Shown here: positions 7,891-14,912 of the stretch, in pieces
Layout of the letters: the number at the start of each line of letters is the position of its first letter
Numbering within the stretch: position 1 is the stretch's first letter
Origin: Bacillota bacterium
Lineage (GTDB): Bacteria; Bacillota; Clostridia; Tissierellales; Sedimentibacteraceae
Assembly: GCA_029239575.1 (NCBI GenBank)
Contig: JARBUP010000007.1
Span: 1-24,818, forward strand
DNA length: 24,818 nucleotides
Direction of reading: 5' to 3'
Notes under the pieces: model-generated
Told to the model about the DNA's origin: nothing
The model's input: only the letters and a program-made list of their open reading frames with translations
The model's database searches: none
Program-made: the position numbers and the translations under genes

Positions 7891-9003
7891 ATGAATTTTT
7901 TAGAACTTGGAATAAGTGAAAATATAATAAAAGTATTAAAATCATCAGGAATAAAAGAACCAACTCCAATACAAGAACAGAGTATTAAATTAATTAAAGA
8001 CGGAAAAGATGTAATTGGAGAAGCTCAAACGGGCACTGGAAAAACTCTCGCATTTTTACTGCCTATTTTTGAAAATATTTCCCTGGAAATGAATGATGTT
8101 CAAGCATTGATCATAACACCTACAAGAGAACTTGCTATTCAAATAACTGAAGAAGCTAATAAGTTAACAAAAGCAAAGGATATAAATATTTTAGCTGCAT
8201 ATGGCGGAAAAGATATTACTGGACAAATTAAAAAACTGAATAAAAATATCCATTTGATAATTGCAACACCTGGAAGGCTTTTAGACCATTTAGAAAGAAA
8301 AACTGTGGATTTAAGCAAACTTAAAACTCTTGTAATAGATGAAGCTGACCAAATGCTTTTAATGGGATTTAAACCTGAAGTGGAAGCAATATTGAAAACA
8401 ACAAATAAATTACGTCAAACATTATGTTTTTCTGCTACATTAAATTCAGATGTAAAAAAACTTGCATATAAATTTATGAAAAATCCTGTAGAAATAACAG
8501 TAGAAAAACAAACTGTTACTCTTGAAAATATTAAACAAAATGTTGTTGAAACAACGGACAGAAAAAAACAAGATGCACTTTGTGCTGTATTAAAAGAAGA
8601 TAATCCATACATGGCTATAATTTTTTGCAGAACTAAAATTAGAGCCGATAAGTTAGAAGAGGATTTGCATGACAGGGGATTTAAATGCTTGATAATACAC
8701 TCAGATATTTTACAATCAAAGAGGGAAAGAGCAATGAAATCTTTTAGAAATGGTGATGTTCAATATTTAATCGCTACGGATGTTGCGGCTAGAGGTCTTG
8801 ATATAAGTGGAGTAAGCCATATTTATAATTATGATATTCCAGAAACGAGCGAATCTTATATTCATAGAATAGGTAGAACGGGCAGAGCTGGAGAAAAAGG
8901 ATATACATGTTTGTTTGTTACACCAAAAGATATGGATACATTAAACGAGATTGAAAAAACAATAGGTTTTAAAATAGATAAAAGAAATATAGAACAAATA
9001 TAA
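7891..9003 (+). CDS. DEAD-box ATP-dependent RNA helicase, minimal core
   Basis: A 370-residue RNA helicase with both RecA-like domains and all signature motifs: Q motif with GIKEPTPIQ (about 20-28), motif I AQTGTGKT (45-52), Ia PTRELA, Ib TPGRLLD, II DEAD (150-153), III SAT (181-183), IV IIFCRT, V ATDVAARGLD and VI HRIGRTGRAG. It ends shortly after motif VI, so it lacks the C-terminal RNA-binding domain of DbpA/CshA and the basic tail of RhlE. It is therefore a bare helicase core, unlikely to be truncated because a terminator follows at once. The ATG at 7891 is chosen (GAGAGGT upstream); the TTG at 7870 in the same frame overlaps that ribosome site. Likely role is RNA structure remodelling, ribosome assembly or cold adaptation. 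Confidence 0.92.
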   Translation: MNFLELGISENIIKVLKSSGIKEPTPIQEQSIKLIKDGKDVIGEAQTGTGKTLAFLLPIFENISLEMNDVQALIITPTRELAIQITEEANKLTKAKDINILAAYGGKDITGQIKKLNKNIHLIIATPGRLLDHLERKTVDLSKLKTLVIDEADQMLLMGFKPEVEAILKTTNKLRQTLCFSATLNSDVKKLAYKFMKNPVEITVEKQTVTLENIKQNVVETTDRKKQDALCAVLKEDNPYMAIIFCRTKIRADKLEEDLHDRGFKCLIIHSDILQSKRERAMKSFRNGDVQYLIATDVAARGLDISGVSHIYNYDIPETSESYIHRIGRTGRAGEKGYTCLFVTPKDMDTLNEIEKTIGFKIDKRNIEQI

Positions 9004-9015
9004 TATTAAAAAACT

Positions 9016-9047
9016 AAAAACCTCAAAATTTATTTTTGAGGTTTTTT
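9016..9047 (+). terminator. Strong terminator of the DEAD-box helicase gene
   Basis: AAAACCTCAAAA (9017-9028) pairs perfectly with TTTTGAGGTTTT (9034-9045) around a 5-nt loop, ending in a T6 run. The A-run on the left could also support minus-strand termination for the convergent ferritin-like gene. Confidence 0.85.
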
Positions 9048-9082
9048 AGTGAAAAGGTGTTAGGTGTTATTAGGGGGGAGTG

Positions 9083-9580
9083 TTATTTATTGCTTAATGC
9101 ATTTTTGCTCAGTATATAATTATATTTTGTCGCATGTTTCATCTCATCAGTAAGTATTCTAAATACTGTATCTCGGAAGAATCTTTCTGGTAAACCTTCC
9201 CTAATGTAGCGGTATTTTTCCATGGCATTTAATTCTCCGAATACAGCATTGCTGATTCCTTCTAAATATGATGCAGGTCTTTTAAAATCATGACCATCTT
9301 TTGCATCTATGTTTTCTCCAGTATAATATCTATATGCATCTCTGAACCATCTTCTATGATTTCTTTCATCATTTCTATTAGATGTAATAATATCTTTTTC
9401 TTCTTGTGTTGGGGCAACACTAATTAAGTAATCGTATAAAAGCTCTTCATGTCTTTCATCTTGAACTGCTTCCTGCATTAGATTTAAAGCTAAAGCTAAG
9501 CCTTCTTGTGAGAAATCCATTCCGTAGTTAGAACATTGCATGTATGGATTCATATATGGTATATCATAATTATTAAACAA
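9083..9580 (-). CDS. Ferritin-like diiron-domain protein
   Basis: A 165-residue four-helix ferritin-like protein. Diiron ligands appear at the expected spacing: E42 with H44 region (QDERHEE), E72-x-x-H75 (DERNHRRW), E116/E121 (FGELNAMEKY) and E146-x-x-H149 (DEMKHATKYN). The N-terminus (about 20 residues) is rich in Tyr, Asn, Pro and Met, as in many spore-coat-associated clostridial proteins. The TTG start is supported by AGGAG 7 nt upstream. Possible roles are peroxide or iron handling, or a coat component similar in type to CotJC or rubrerythrin; no rubredoxin domain is present. A sigma-K-like promoter may lie upstream. It stands alone on the minus strand. Confidence 0.75.
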   Translation of the reverse strand: MFNNYDIPYMNPYMQCSNYGMDFSQEGLALALNLMQEAVQDERHEELLYDYLISVAPTQEEKDIITSNRNDERNHRRWFRDAYRYYTGENIDAKDGHDFKRPASYLEGISNAVFGELNAMEKYRYIREGLPERFFRDTVFRILTDEMKHATKYNYILSKNALSNK

Positions 9581-9609
9581 ATTATCACTCCTGGTTATTC
9601 AATTTACTA

Positions 9610-9636
9610 TAATATATGAAAGAAAAAATATTATGT
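9610..9636 (-). promoter_or_regulatory. Possible sigma-K-like promoter of the ferritin-like gene
   Basis: On the minus strand, AC is followed by 16 nt and then CATATATTA, matching the mother-cell consensus AC-N16/17-CATAnnnTA. The leader would be about 25 nt. The motif is short and the DNA is AT-rich, so a chance match is possible. Confidence 0.3.
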
Positions 9637-9663
9637 GTATTATTTTATAAATGAAAATAGTTA

Positions 9664-9691
9664 TTGAAATAAGTTTATAACAGCGTATAAT
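9664..9691 (+). promoter_or_regulatory. Sigma-A-type promoter of the NifX-like/FluC operon
   Basis: TTGAAA (9664-9669), 16-nt spacer, TATAAT (9686-9691). The leader of about 75 nt contains short A/T tandem repeats (TTAAA x3 then TAAAA x2 at 9701-9725). No fluoride riboswitch motif is visible in it. Confidence 0.6.
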
Positions 9692-9769
9692 TAAAATATA
9701 TTAAATTAAATTAAATAAAATAAAATAAGTTTAAAATATTCTATTAGACATATGAAAAGGAGAATTATA

Positions 9770-10141
9770 ATGAAAATATGTATGCCAGTTTTAGAAAATA
9801 AAGGATTGGAAAGCATGGCTTATAACCACTTTGGTTCAGCACCGATCTTTTTAATTTACAATACAGAAAATAATGAAGTTAAAGTTATTGAAAATGGTGA
9901 TGCTGAACATGAACATGGCAAATGTCAACCATTAAAAGCTATAGGTAATGAAGATATTGATGCTGTTTTAGTTGGAGGCATAGGCCGAGGGGCACTTACT
10001 AAATTAAATAGCAAAAATATAAAAGTATATAAAGCAGAAAATGATACTCTTGTAAAAAATGTTGAATTATTAAATAATAATAAATTAAATTTATATATTA
10101 TTGATGATAGCTGTAGCGGCCACCATGGACATATACATTAA
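9770..10141 (+). CDS. NifX/NafY-type dinitrogenase iron-molybdenum cofactor biosynthesis-like protein
   Basis: A 123-residue protein of the NifB/NifX/NafY small-domain family (MTH1175-like), an RNase-H-like fold that binds iron-sulfur or cofactor clusters. Typical blocks are KICMPVLENKGLESMAYNHFGSAPIFLIY (residues 2-30), GKCQPLKAI with a Cys, and IDAVLVGGIGRGALTKL. The C-terminus carries CSGHHGHIH, a Cys/His tail suited to metal binding. No nif genes are present, and in non-fixing clostridia such proteins are common with unknown roles. Start at 9770 is chosen because AAGGAG is 8 nt upstream; the ATG at 9752 precedes that site. The gene overlaps the next one by 17 nt. Confidence 0.82.
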   Translation: MKICMPVLENKGLESMAYNHFGSAPIFLIYNTENNEVKVIENGDAEHEHGKCQPLKAIGNEDIDAVLVGGIGRGALTKLNSKNIKVYKAENDTLVKNVELLNNNKLNLYIIDDSCSGHHGHIH

Positions 10142-10517
10142 TATTCAAAAAATAATGTTTGTGGGTATGGGTGGATTTATAGGTGCATGTTTGAGGTATA
10201 TCATAACTATTTTATCACCTAAATTATTTGGCGCAAATCTTCCATATGGAACATTAATTGTAAATGTAGTAGGTGGAATTTTAATAGGTTTAATTATGGA
10301 ATTAAGTTTATCCACTAATTTAATTTCTCCTAATTTAAAGTTGTTTTTAACCACTGGTATAATGGGTGGACTAACAACTTTTTCAACATTTAGCTATGAA
10401 ACTGTGTCCCTCTTTACTGATGGAAATTATATATTGGGAATGTTGAATACTTGTCTGAATTTATTTTTAAGTTTAGCAGGTGTTGTATTTGGGAAGTATT
10501 GTGTTCAATTTATTTAA
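10125..10517 (+). CDS. crcB: FluC/CrcB fluoride ion channel
   Basis: A 130-residue, four-helix membrane protein of the FluC/CrcB family, which forms dual-topology dimers that export fluoride. Diagnostic sequences are GGFIGACLRY (16-25), YGTLIVNVVGG (41-51, with the pore Asn), GIMGGLTTFSTFSYE (78-92, carrying the fluoride-lining Phe residues), and a final Gly-rich helix. Full length for the family. The start at 10125 lies inside the preceding gene and has only a weak AGCGG upstream, implying translational coupling; an alternative start is the ATG at 10155 (MFVGMGG). Coupling to a NifX-like gene is unusual, and no fluoride riboswitch is seen. Confidence 0.88.
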   Translation: MDIYINIQKIMFVGMGGFIGACLRYIITILSPKLFGANLPYGTLIVNVVGGILIGLIMELSLSTNLISPNLKLFLTTGIMGGLTTFSTFSYETVSLFTDGNYILGMLNTCLNLFLSLAGVVFGKYCVQFI

Positions 10518-10591
10518 AACAAAGTGAATTTTATATTTTAAGGGTTTATAAGTTATTATACTATTGATAAACCCATAAAGTGTCATAATCT

Positions 10592-10618
10592 AATAACTGG
10601 TTAACCAGTTATTTTTTT
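10592..10618 (+). terminator. Palindromic terminator of the NifX-like/FluC operon
   Basis: A 22-nt perfect palindrome (10592-10613) with AATAACTGG and CCAGTTATT arms around TTAA is followed by a T-run. A second inverted repeat lies just before it: GGGTTTAT (10542-10549) with ATAAACCC about 18 nt later. The perfect symmetry would also suit a protein-binding site, but the T-tail favours termination. Confidence 0.7.
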
Positions 10619-10643
10619 GTATAAAAAAATTTCTAAAGAAAAT

Positions 10644-10672
10644 TTGTATTAACAAATTAAATATGTTATAAT
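10644..10672 (+). promoter_or_regulatory. Promoter of the HxlR regulator/hydrogenase-like unit
   Basis: TTGTAT (10644-10649), 17-nt spacer, and an extended -10 TGTTATAAT ending at 10672. The leader to 10743 is about 65 nt and contains short ATATATCATATATGA-type dyads, a possible self-regulatory site for the HxlR protein. Confidence 0.5.
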
Positions 10673-10742
10673 TTTTTTCGTTAAAGATGTATGTATAATA
10701 ATATATCATATATGACAAAAAGATACTAACATGGGAGATATT

Positions 10743-11126
10743 ATGAAAGAAAAAAATGTAGGTATACACAAATTATGCCATATGAGAAATCAATGTATAA
10801 AACATGATGTTTGTCCAATGAACTTATTTCAAAATTTAGTTGCTGGAAAGTGGAAATTATTAATTTTGTGGTATTTAAGTTATAATGTGTTAAGATTCAG
10901 TGAACTAAAAAGTATGCTTCCAGGAGTTACTCAAAAAATGTTAACTCAACAGTTAAGAAGTTTAGAGGAAGATAATATAATTTATAGAACAGTATATCCT
11001 GTTGTTCCTCCAAAAGTGGAATATGGATTAACAGATGCTGGTAAAAAAATTATTCCTATTTTAGAGCAAATGCAAAAATTTGGAGCAGAATATTTAAATG
11101 ACACATATGAAGAAGTAATAAATTAA
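10743..11126 (+). CDS. HxlR-family winged-helix transcriptional regulator
   Basis: A 127-residue MarR-like winged-helix repressor/activator of the HxlR type. Family hallmarks are the N-terminal Cys-Pro motif (VCPMNLFQNLVAGKWKLLILWYL, C24), the recognition region RFSELKSMLPGVTQKMLTQQLRSLEEDNIIYR, and the wing YPVVPPKVEYGLTDAGK. Two further Cys, C12 and C18, give three N-terminal cysteines that could sense redox state or reactive electrophiles, as known for HypR/QorR-type members. The ATG at 10743 is favoured (GGGAG 5-6 nt before it); the upstream in-frame ATG at 10731 overlaps that site. It sits 57 nt upstream of the hydrogenase-like gene on the same strand, so that gene is the obvious candidate target. 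Confidence 0.88.
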   Translation: MKEKNVGIHKLCHMRNQCIKHDVCPMNLFQNLVAGKWKLLILWYLSYNVLRFSELKSMLPGVTQKMLTQQLRSLEEDNIIYRTVYPVVPPKVEYGLTDAGKKIIPILEQMQKFGAEYLNDTYEEVIN

Positions 11127-11149
11127 AGATTATTCTTCCTTAAGGTGGT

Positions 11150-11167
11150 TATAATATAATTATTATA
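11150..11167. promoter_or_regulatory. Inverted repeat, candidate operator between HxlR and hydrogenase-like genes
   Basis: TATAATA (11150-11156) and TATTATA (11161-11167) form a perfect 7-bp inverted repeat with a TAAT centre, just before the ribosome site of the hydrogenase-like gene. The left arm also contains a TATAAT -10 string. It is A/T only, so chance symmetry is likely enough that confidence stays low. Confidence 0.25.
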
Positions 11168-11183
11168 CACTTGAGGAGGAATA

Positions 11184-12440
11184 ATGAATTCTTTTTATGA
11201 TCTTTATTATCATCTTTTAGATTCAGCAGTAAATAAAACAATTGATGATGAACTAAAAAATAAGGAAAATTTGCTTGATTTTGATGAACATCACCTTGAT
11301 TGCTTATTAAATCCAGACAAACATCCAACTGTTATAAGGCTAGGAAACTGTGATTGTTCAGAAGAACAAAAAGAAAAATGCAAAAATATCTGTGAATTTA
11401 ATGCTATGGTTAAGGATGATGATGGAAATTTTAATGTAATTGATGACCGTTGTCTGGGATGTTCAAAATGTATTGAATCATGCATTAAAGAAAATATTAC
11501 AGACCGAAAAGATTTATTGCCTATATTTGAACTCATAAATAATGACGTAGCTCCTGTTTATGCAATGATTGCTCCAGCATTTATGGGACAATTTAGTGAA
11601 GATGTAACACCGGGCAAATTAAGAAGTGCATTTAAAGCATTAGGGTTTTCAGGCATGATTGAAGTTGCTCTTTTTGCAGATATCTTGACGTTAAAAGAAG
11701 CACTTGAATTTGATCATTCAATTAAAACAGATGAAGACTTTTTACTAACTAGTTGTTGTTGCCCAATGTGGATTGGCATGATAAAAAAAGTATATAATGA
11801 TTTAGTTCCACATATACCACCGTCCGTATCTCCAATGGTTGCATGTGGAAGGAGTATAAAAAAAATTCACCCTGAAGCAAAAACAGTTTTTATTGGTCCG
11901 TGTGTTGCTAAAAAAGCGGAATCAAGAGAAAAAGATATTGCAGATTCTACGGATTATGTTATGACATTTCAAGAAGTTAAAGATTGCTTTAAAATTGCGG
12001 GTATAGATCCTAAAAATTTAGAAGAAGATTTAAGAGACCATTCTTCAAAAGCAGGTAGAATTTATGCTCATACAGGCGGCGTAAGTGAAGCTATTGAGTC
12101 AACATTATATAGATTAAGACCTGACAGAAAAATTCCTTTTAAATCGAAACAAGCAAATGGTGTACCTCAGTGCCGGGAGCTTTTAAACGAAATAAAAGAA
12201 GGAAAAATAACAGCAAACTTTTTAGAAGGTATGGGATGTGTTGGAGGATGTGTTGGTGGTCCTAAAATAATAATTGATAAAGAGCAGGGTAGAGAGTTTG
12301 TAGAAAATTATGGGGAAGAAGCTCAGTATAAAACCCCAGCTGATAATCCATATGTTATAGAACTTCTACACAGACTTGGATATGAAACAATTGAAACTTT
12401 ATTAAAGAATGATAATATGTTTATAAGAAATATGTTTTAA
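11184..12440 (+). CDS. Short [FeFe]-hydrogenase-like protein (group B-type)
   Basis: A 418-residue cytoplasmic iron-sulfur protein with an H-cluster domain. The N-terminal part carries two cluster motifs: C56-x-C58-x7-C66-x3-C70 and the ferredoxin type C90-x2-C93-x2-C96-x3-C100. The three H-cluster motifs are L1 TSCCCPMW (C191-C193), L2 IGPCVAKKAE (C240) and L3 LEGMGCVGGCVGG (C352, C356). GPC instead of MPC in L2, and EGMGC in L3, match the less studied group B enzymes rather than the group A electron-bifurcating or ferredoxin enzymes. L1 has three cysteines in a row instead of two. No partner subunits (NADH or flavin modules) or HydEFG maturases are in the window. GAGGAGG gives a strong start. 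Reaction would be proton reduction or H2 oxidation with ferredoxin; a sensory role cannot be excluded. Confidence 0.85.
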   Translation: MNSFYDLYYHLLDSAVNKTIDDELKNKENLLDFDEHHLDCLLNPDKHPTVIRLGNCDCSEEQKEKCKNICEFNAMVKDDDGNFNVIDDRCLGCSKCIESCIKENITDRKDLLPIFELINNDVAPVYAMIAPAFMGQFSEDVTPGKLRSAFKALGFSGMIEVALFADILTLKEALEFDHSIKTDEDFLLTSCCCPMWIGMIKKVYNDLVPHIPPSVSPMVACGRSIKKIHPEAKTVFIGPCVAKKAESREKDIADSTDYVMTFQEVKDCFKIAGIDPKNLEEDLRDHSSKAGRIYAHTGGVSEAIESTLYRLRPDRKIPFKSKQANGVPQCRELLNEIKEGKITANFLEGMGCVGGCVGGPKIIIDKEQGREFVENYGEEAQYKTPADNPYVIELLHRLGYETIETLLKNDNMFIRNMF

Positions 12441-12479
12441 ACAAAAAAAACAGTAGGTCAAACCTACTGATTTTTTTGT
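12441..12479. terminator. Bidirectional terminator between the hydrogenase-like and beta-helix lipoprotein genes
   Basis: CAGTAGGT (12451-12458) pairs perfectly with ACCTACTG (12462-12469) around CAA, flanked by an A8 run on the left and a T7 run on the right, so it works on both strands. The minus-strand gene ends one base beyond. Confidence 0.9.
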
Positions 12480-14207
12480 TTAAATATCTTCACCAGTTGA
12501 ACTTGGGGTTGAACTTGATGTTCCATCAGGAGGAGTTTGACCTTCTACTTTTGGAAATTCTCCTTGTGGCTTGTCAGGTCTCATGCCACCTCCTTTTGTA
12601 CCTCCAAAACCACCGCCTTTAGATACAGCCTCACCAGTTTCTGATATCCAGGTTGAATTCTCTGTAAGTGTGAAATCAGCAGAATTTAAATCATCTGAAT
12701 ATAATGAGTATGTTTCATTTATCAATAAATCTGGGGAACTTAAAACAACTGTCTGAAATTCTTTTGTAGGAGCAAATGTAAATATGGTATTCCCAGCTGC
12801 ATTTTTAATTATTACAGGTGTGCCTGCATTTTGTATTACTGAATATTTTATCACTACAGAATTTTGTGTTGAACTATCCGATGGTCCTTGAGCCATCCCT
12901 GAACTACCTGCAGAAATCAATGTTCCACCTGTTATATTAAACTCACCATCATAATCCAAAGCACCATTGCCATTAGATATAGGGCCTAATACTGTAACAT
13001 TACCTTTTGTCATATAAATCGAACCATTTGAATCCAATCCATCACCTTCTGCATTTACTAAAATAATTCCACCATTAATGTTTAACTTACTATTATCATT
13101 TTCTGAAAAAGTACTTTGATCAGGTCTTCCATTTATAGCTGAACCGTCATTGCCGCCTGCAACATTAATGCCATCATCGGATGCAATAATATTTATTTCT
13201 CCGCCTGATATTGTAATTTCAGAACTTTCTATTCCTTCATAACTTTTTGTAATATCAATATTTCCAGATGCTATTTCAATAGATGTATCAGCATGTATTC
13301 CATCATCATCCGAAGTCAGCGTGTATTCACCGTCAACTATGTAAAGTGATGTTTGTGCATGAATGCTGTCTGCACCAGATGTTATATTATAAATACCATT
13401 TTCAAGGACAATATATCCTTTTGTTGTATCTTCATCATTTGTAGATTTAATACCATGTCCTATAGAATTGATTTTTATATTTCCACTTTTTACTGCAACC
13501 ATATCGCGTCCCATTAATCCATCATCAGTAGAAATGATATTTATATTTCCATCAGTAATTTTTAAATCATCTTTAGATGTGATTCCGTTATTGTAATTAC
13601 CATTAACGTTTAATGTGCCACTTCCAGTAATAGTCAAATTACTTTTGCTAAAAATTGCAGAGTTAGGTTCTGAAGTTGTTTCATCAACATTTGTATAAGT
13701 AATTCCATCCGTTACTGTATTTTCAGTTCCTTCTACTAAAGATATAACTGTTTTATTTGAATTTATTACATAAATTGGTGAGCTATATGAACAATTTATA
13801 TCTGCATTATTTAATATTAATTTAACAACTCCGTCATTTGATTCGTTTACTATGATTTGTCCGTCATCTAATTTTCCGCTTACTACATAAGTTCCAGCTT
13901 GGTTTATAGTTATAGTGCCATTGTCAACTATAGCACCATTACCTTCAAATGAAATTTCAGTACCATTTAATTTAATATAATTAGGGTTTTCATCTTGATA
14001 ATTTGTGTAATAATCATCTTCATCATATGTTATTAAGTCGCTTAATTTAATGCTCATATTTAAAGGTGATTCACTTTCAGCAGAATTTGAGTTTTCAGTA
14101 GGTACTACAAATTTTTGTGAATCTGTATTTTGACTACATGCTGAAAGTGTAAAAATTAATGTAAAGCATAACATTACTGATAATATTTTTTTATATTTTA
14201 TATTCAT
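12480..14207 (-). CDS. Secreted beta-helix carbohydrate-binding lipoprotein (Cthe_2159-like)
   Basis: A 575-residue lipoprotein. The signal peptide ends in a lipobox LSAC with lipidated C24 (FTLIFTLSACS). The body is made of short repeating strands with recurring DDGI/DDGL, GIxS and GxIxI units, e.g. NIISTDDGLMG, LTSDDDGIHA and IIASDDGINVAGG. This is the pattern of a right-handed parallel beta-helix like Cthe_2159, which binds acidic polysaccharide and calcium. The tail (about 535-575) is Gly/Pro/Ser-rich and disordered. The ATG at 14207 is preferred because GGAG is spaced before it; the ATG 12 nt upstream is part of that site. It is the third gene after VTC polymerase and DUF4956, with a 36-nt gap. 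The partnership suggests a role on the outer membrane face or cell wall next to a polyphosphate-forming complex. Ligand unknown. Confidence 0.82.
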   Translation of the reverse strand: MNIKYKKILSVMLCFTLIFTLSACSQNTDSQKFVVPTENSNSAESESPLNMSIKLSDLITYDEDDYYTNYQDENPNYIKLNGTEISFEGNGAIVDNGTITINQAGTYVVSGKLDDGQIIVNESNDGVVKLILNNADINCSYSSPIYVINSNKTVISLVEGTENTVTDGITYTNVDETTSEPNSAIFSKSNLTITGSGTLNVNGNYNNGITSKDDLKITDGNINIISTDDGLMGRDMVAVKSGNIKINSIGHGIKSTNDEDTTKGYIVLENGIYNITSGADSIHAQTSLYIVDGEYTLTSDDDGIHADTSIEIASGNIDITKSYEGIESSEITISGGEINIIASDDGINVAGGNDGSAINGRPDQSTFSENDNSKLNINGGIILVNAEGDGLDSNGSIYMTKGNVTVLGPISNGNGALDYDGEFNITGGTLISAGSSGMAQGPSDSSTQNSVVIKYSVIQNAGTPVIIKNAAGNTIFTFAPTKEFQTVVLSSPDLLINETYSLYSDDLNSADFTLTENSTWISETGEAVSKGGGFGGTKGGGMRPDKPQGEFPKVEGQTPPDGTSSSTPSSTGEDI

Positions 14208-14243
14208 GAATATCTCCATTTTATTTTATATTTTATATTTTAA

Positions 14244-14912
14244 TTAAAGATCATCTTTAGTTTGAGTTCTGCTACAAATTATAGTTAAATTTCCATTTCT
14301 GCAGCGAAGTTCATCTAATAAATGCTTTTCTTTGGACAAATCTTTTAGTTCGATATTGTAATTAAGTTCAAACATGCTACCTAAGTTTGTAGTTTTTACT
14401 TTTTCTAACTCAACCTTATTAGTATATGTTTTAAATATATCGTCAAAAATTTCTGTATAATCCAAGTCTTCAGGTATTGTTATTTTTAACTTTCTAATAG
14501 AATCAGAAATACTTCCAAATTTAGATTTAGAAAGAATTAAAAATACTAAACATAAAATTAAAGTTGTAACTAAAGCATAGGTTATATATCCCATTCCAGT
14601 AGCTAAACCAGTGGCCATTGCAAAGAAAATAAAGCTTATTTCTTTAGAGCTTCCTGGAATTGATCTAAACCTGACTAAACTGAATGCTCCCATAACTGCT
14701 ATTCCTGTTCCTAAATTTCCGTTGACAAGCATTATGACAATTTGAACTAAAAGGGGTAGCATCACTAAAGTGATAACAAAGTTTTTAGAATATGAATCAC
14801 TTGCCATATATGTTAAAGCTATGGCTATACCTAATATTAATGCACAAGTTATGCTTAAAAAAGCACTTGTGATTGACAGCGATGCAGCTGTATTTAATGT
14901 ACTTGTAAACAA
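14244..14912 (-). CDS. DUF4956 family membrane protein
   Basis: A 222-residue protein with about four membrane segments in the first 130 residues, then a soluble C-terminal domain of about 90 residues. The conserved DUF4956 stretch GAFSLVRFRSIPGSSKEISFIFFAMATGLATGMG is present between TM2 and TM3. The C-terminal part (KITIPEDLDYTEIFDDIF and later) resembles an ACT- or ferredoxin-like regulatory fold typical of the family. It starts at TTG (14910-14912), with GGAGG 8 nt upstream inside the last codons of the VTC gene. The genes overlap by 19 nt, implying translational coupling. Function unknown; it is repeatedly found beside VTC-domain polymerases, so it may be the membrane anchor or channel partner. 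Confidence 0.85.
   Translation of the reverse strand: MFTSTLNTAASLSITSAFLSITCALILGIAIALTYMASDSYSKNFVITLVMLPLLVQIVIMLVNGNLGTGIAVMGAFSLVRFRSIPGSSKEISFIFFAMATGLATGMGYITYALVTTLILCLVFLILSKSKFGSISDSIRKLKITIPEDLDYTEIFDDIFKTYTNKVELEKVKTTNLGSMFELNYNIELKDLSKEKHLLDELRCRNGNLTIICSRTQTKDDL

Noticed and set aside
9701..9729. TTAAA/TAAAA tandem repeat as a phase-variable switch for the NifX/FluC operon
   Set aside because: The units are few and imperfect, and they lie in an AT-rich leader away from the promoter spacer and the ribosome site.
10115..10130. GGCCACCATGGA, a perfect eukaryotic Kozak-like start context at the fluC start
   Set aside because: It arises from the codons of the Cys/His tail of the upstream gene; bacteria do not use this signal.
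9770..10141. Evidence for nitrogen fixation
   Set aside because: The NifX/NafY-type domain is common in non-fixing anaerobes and no other nif gene is in the window.
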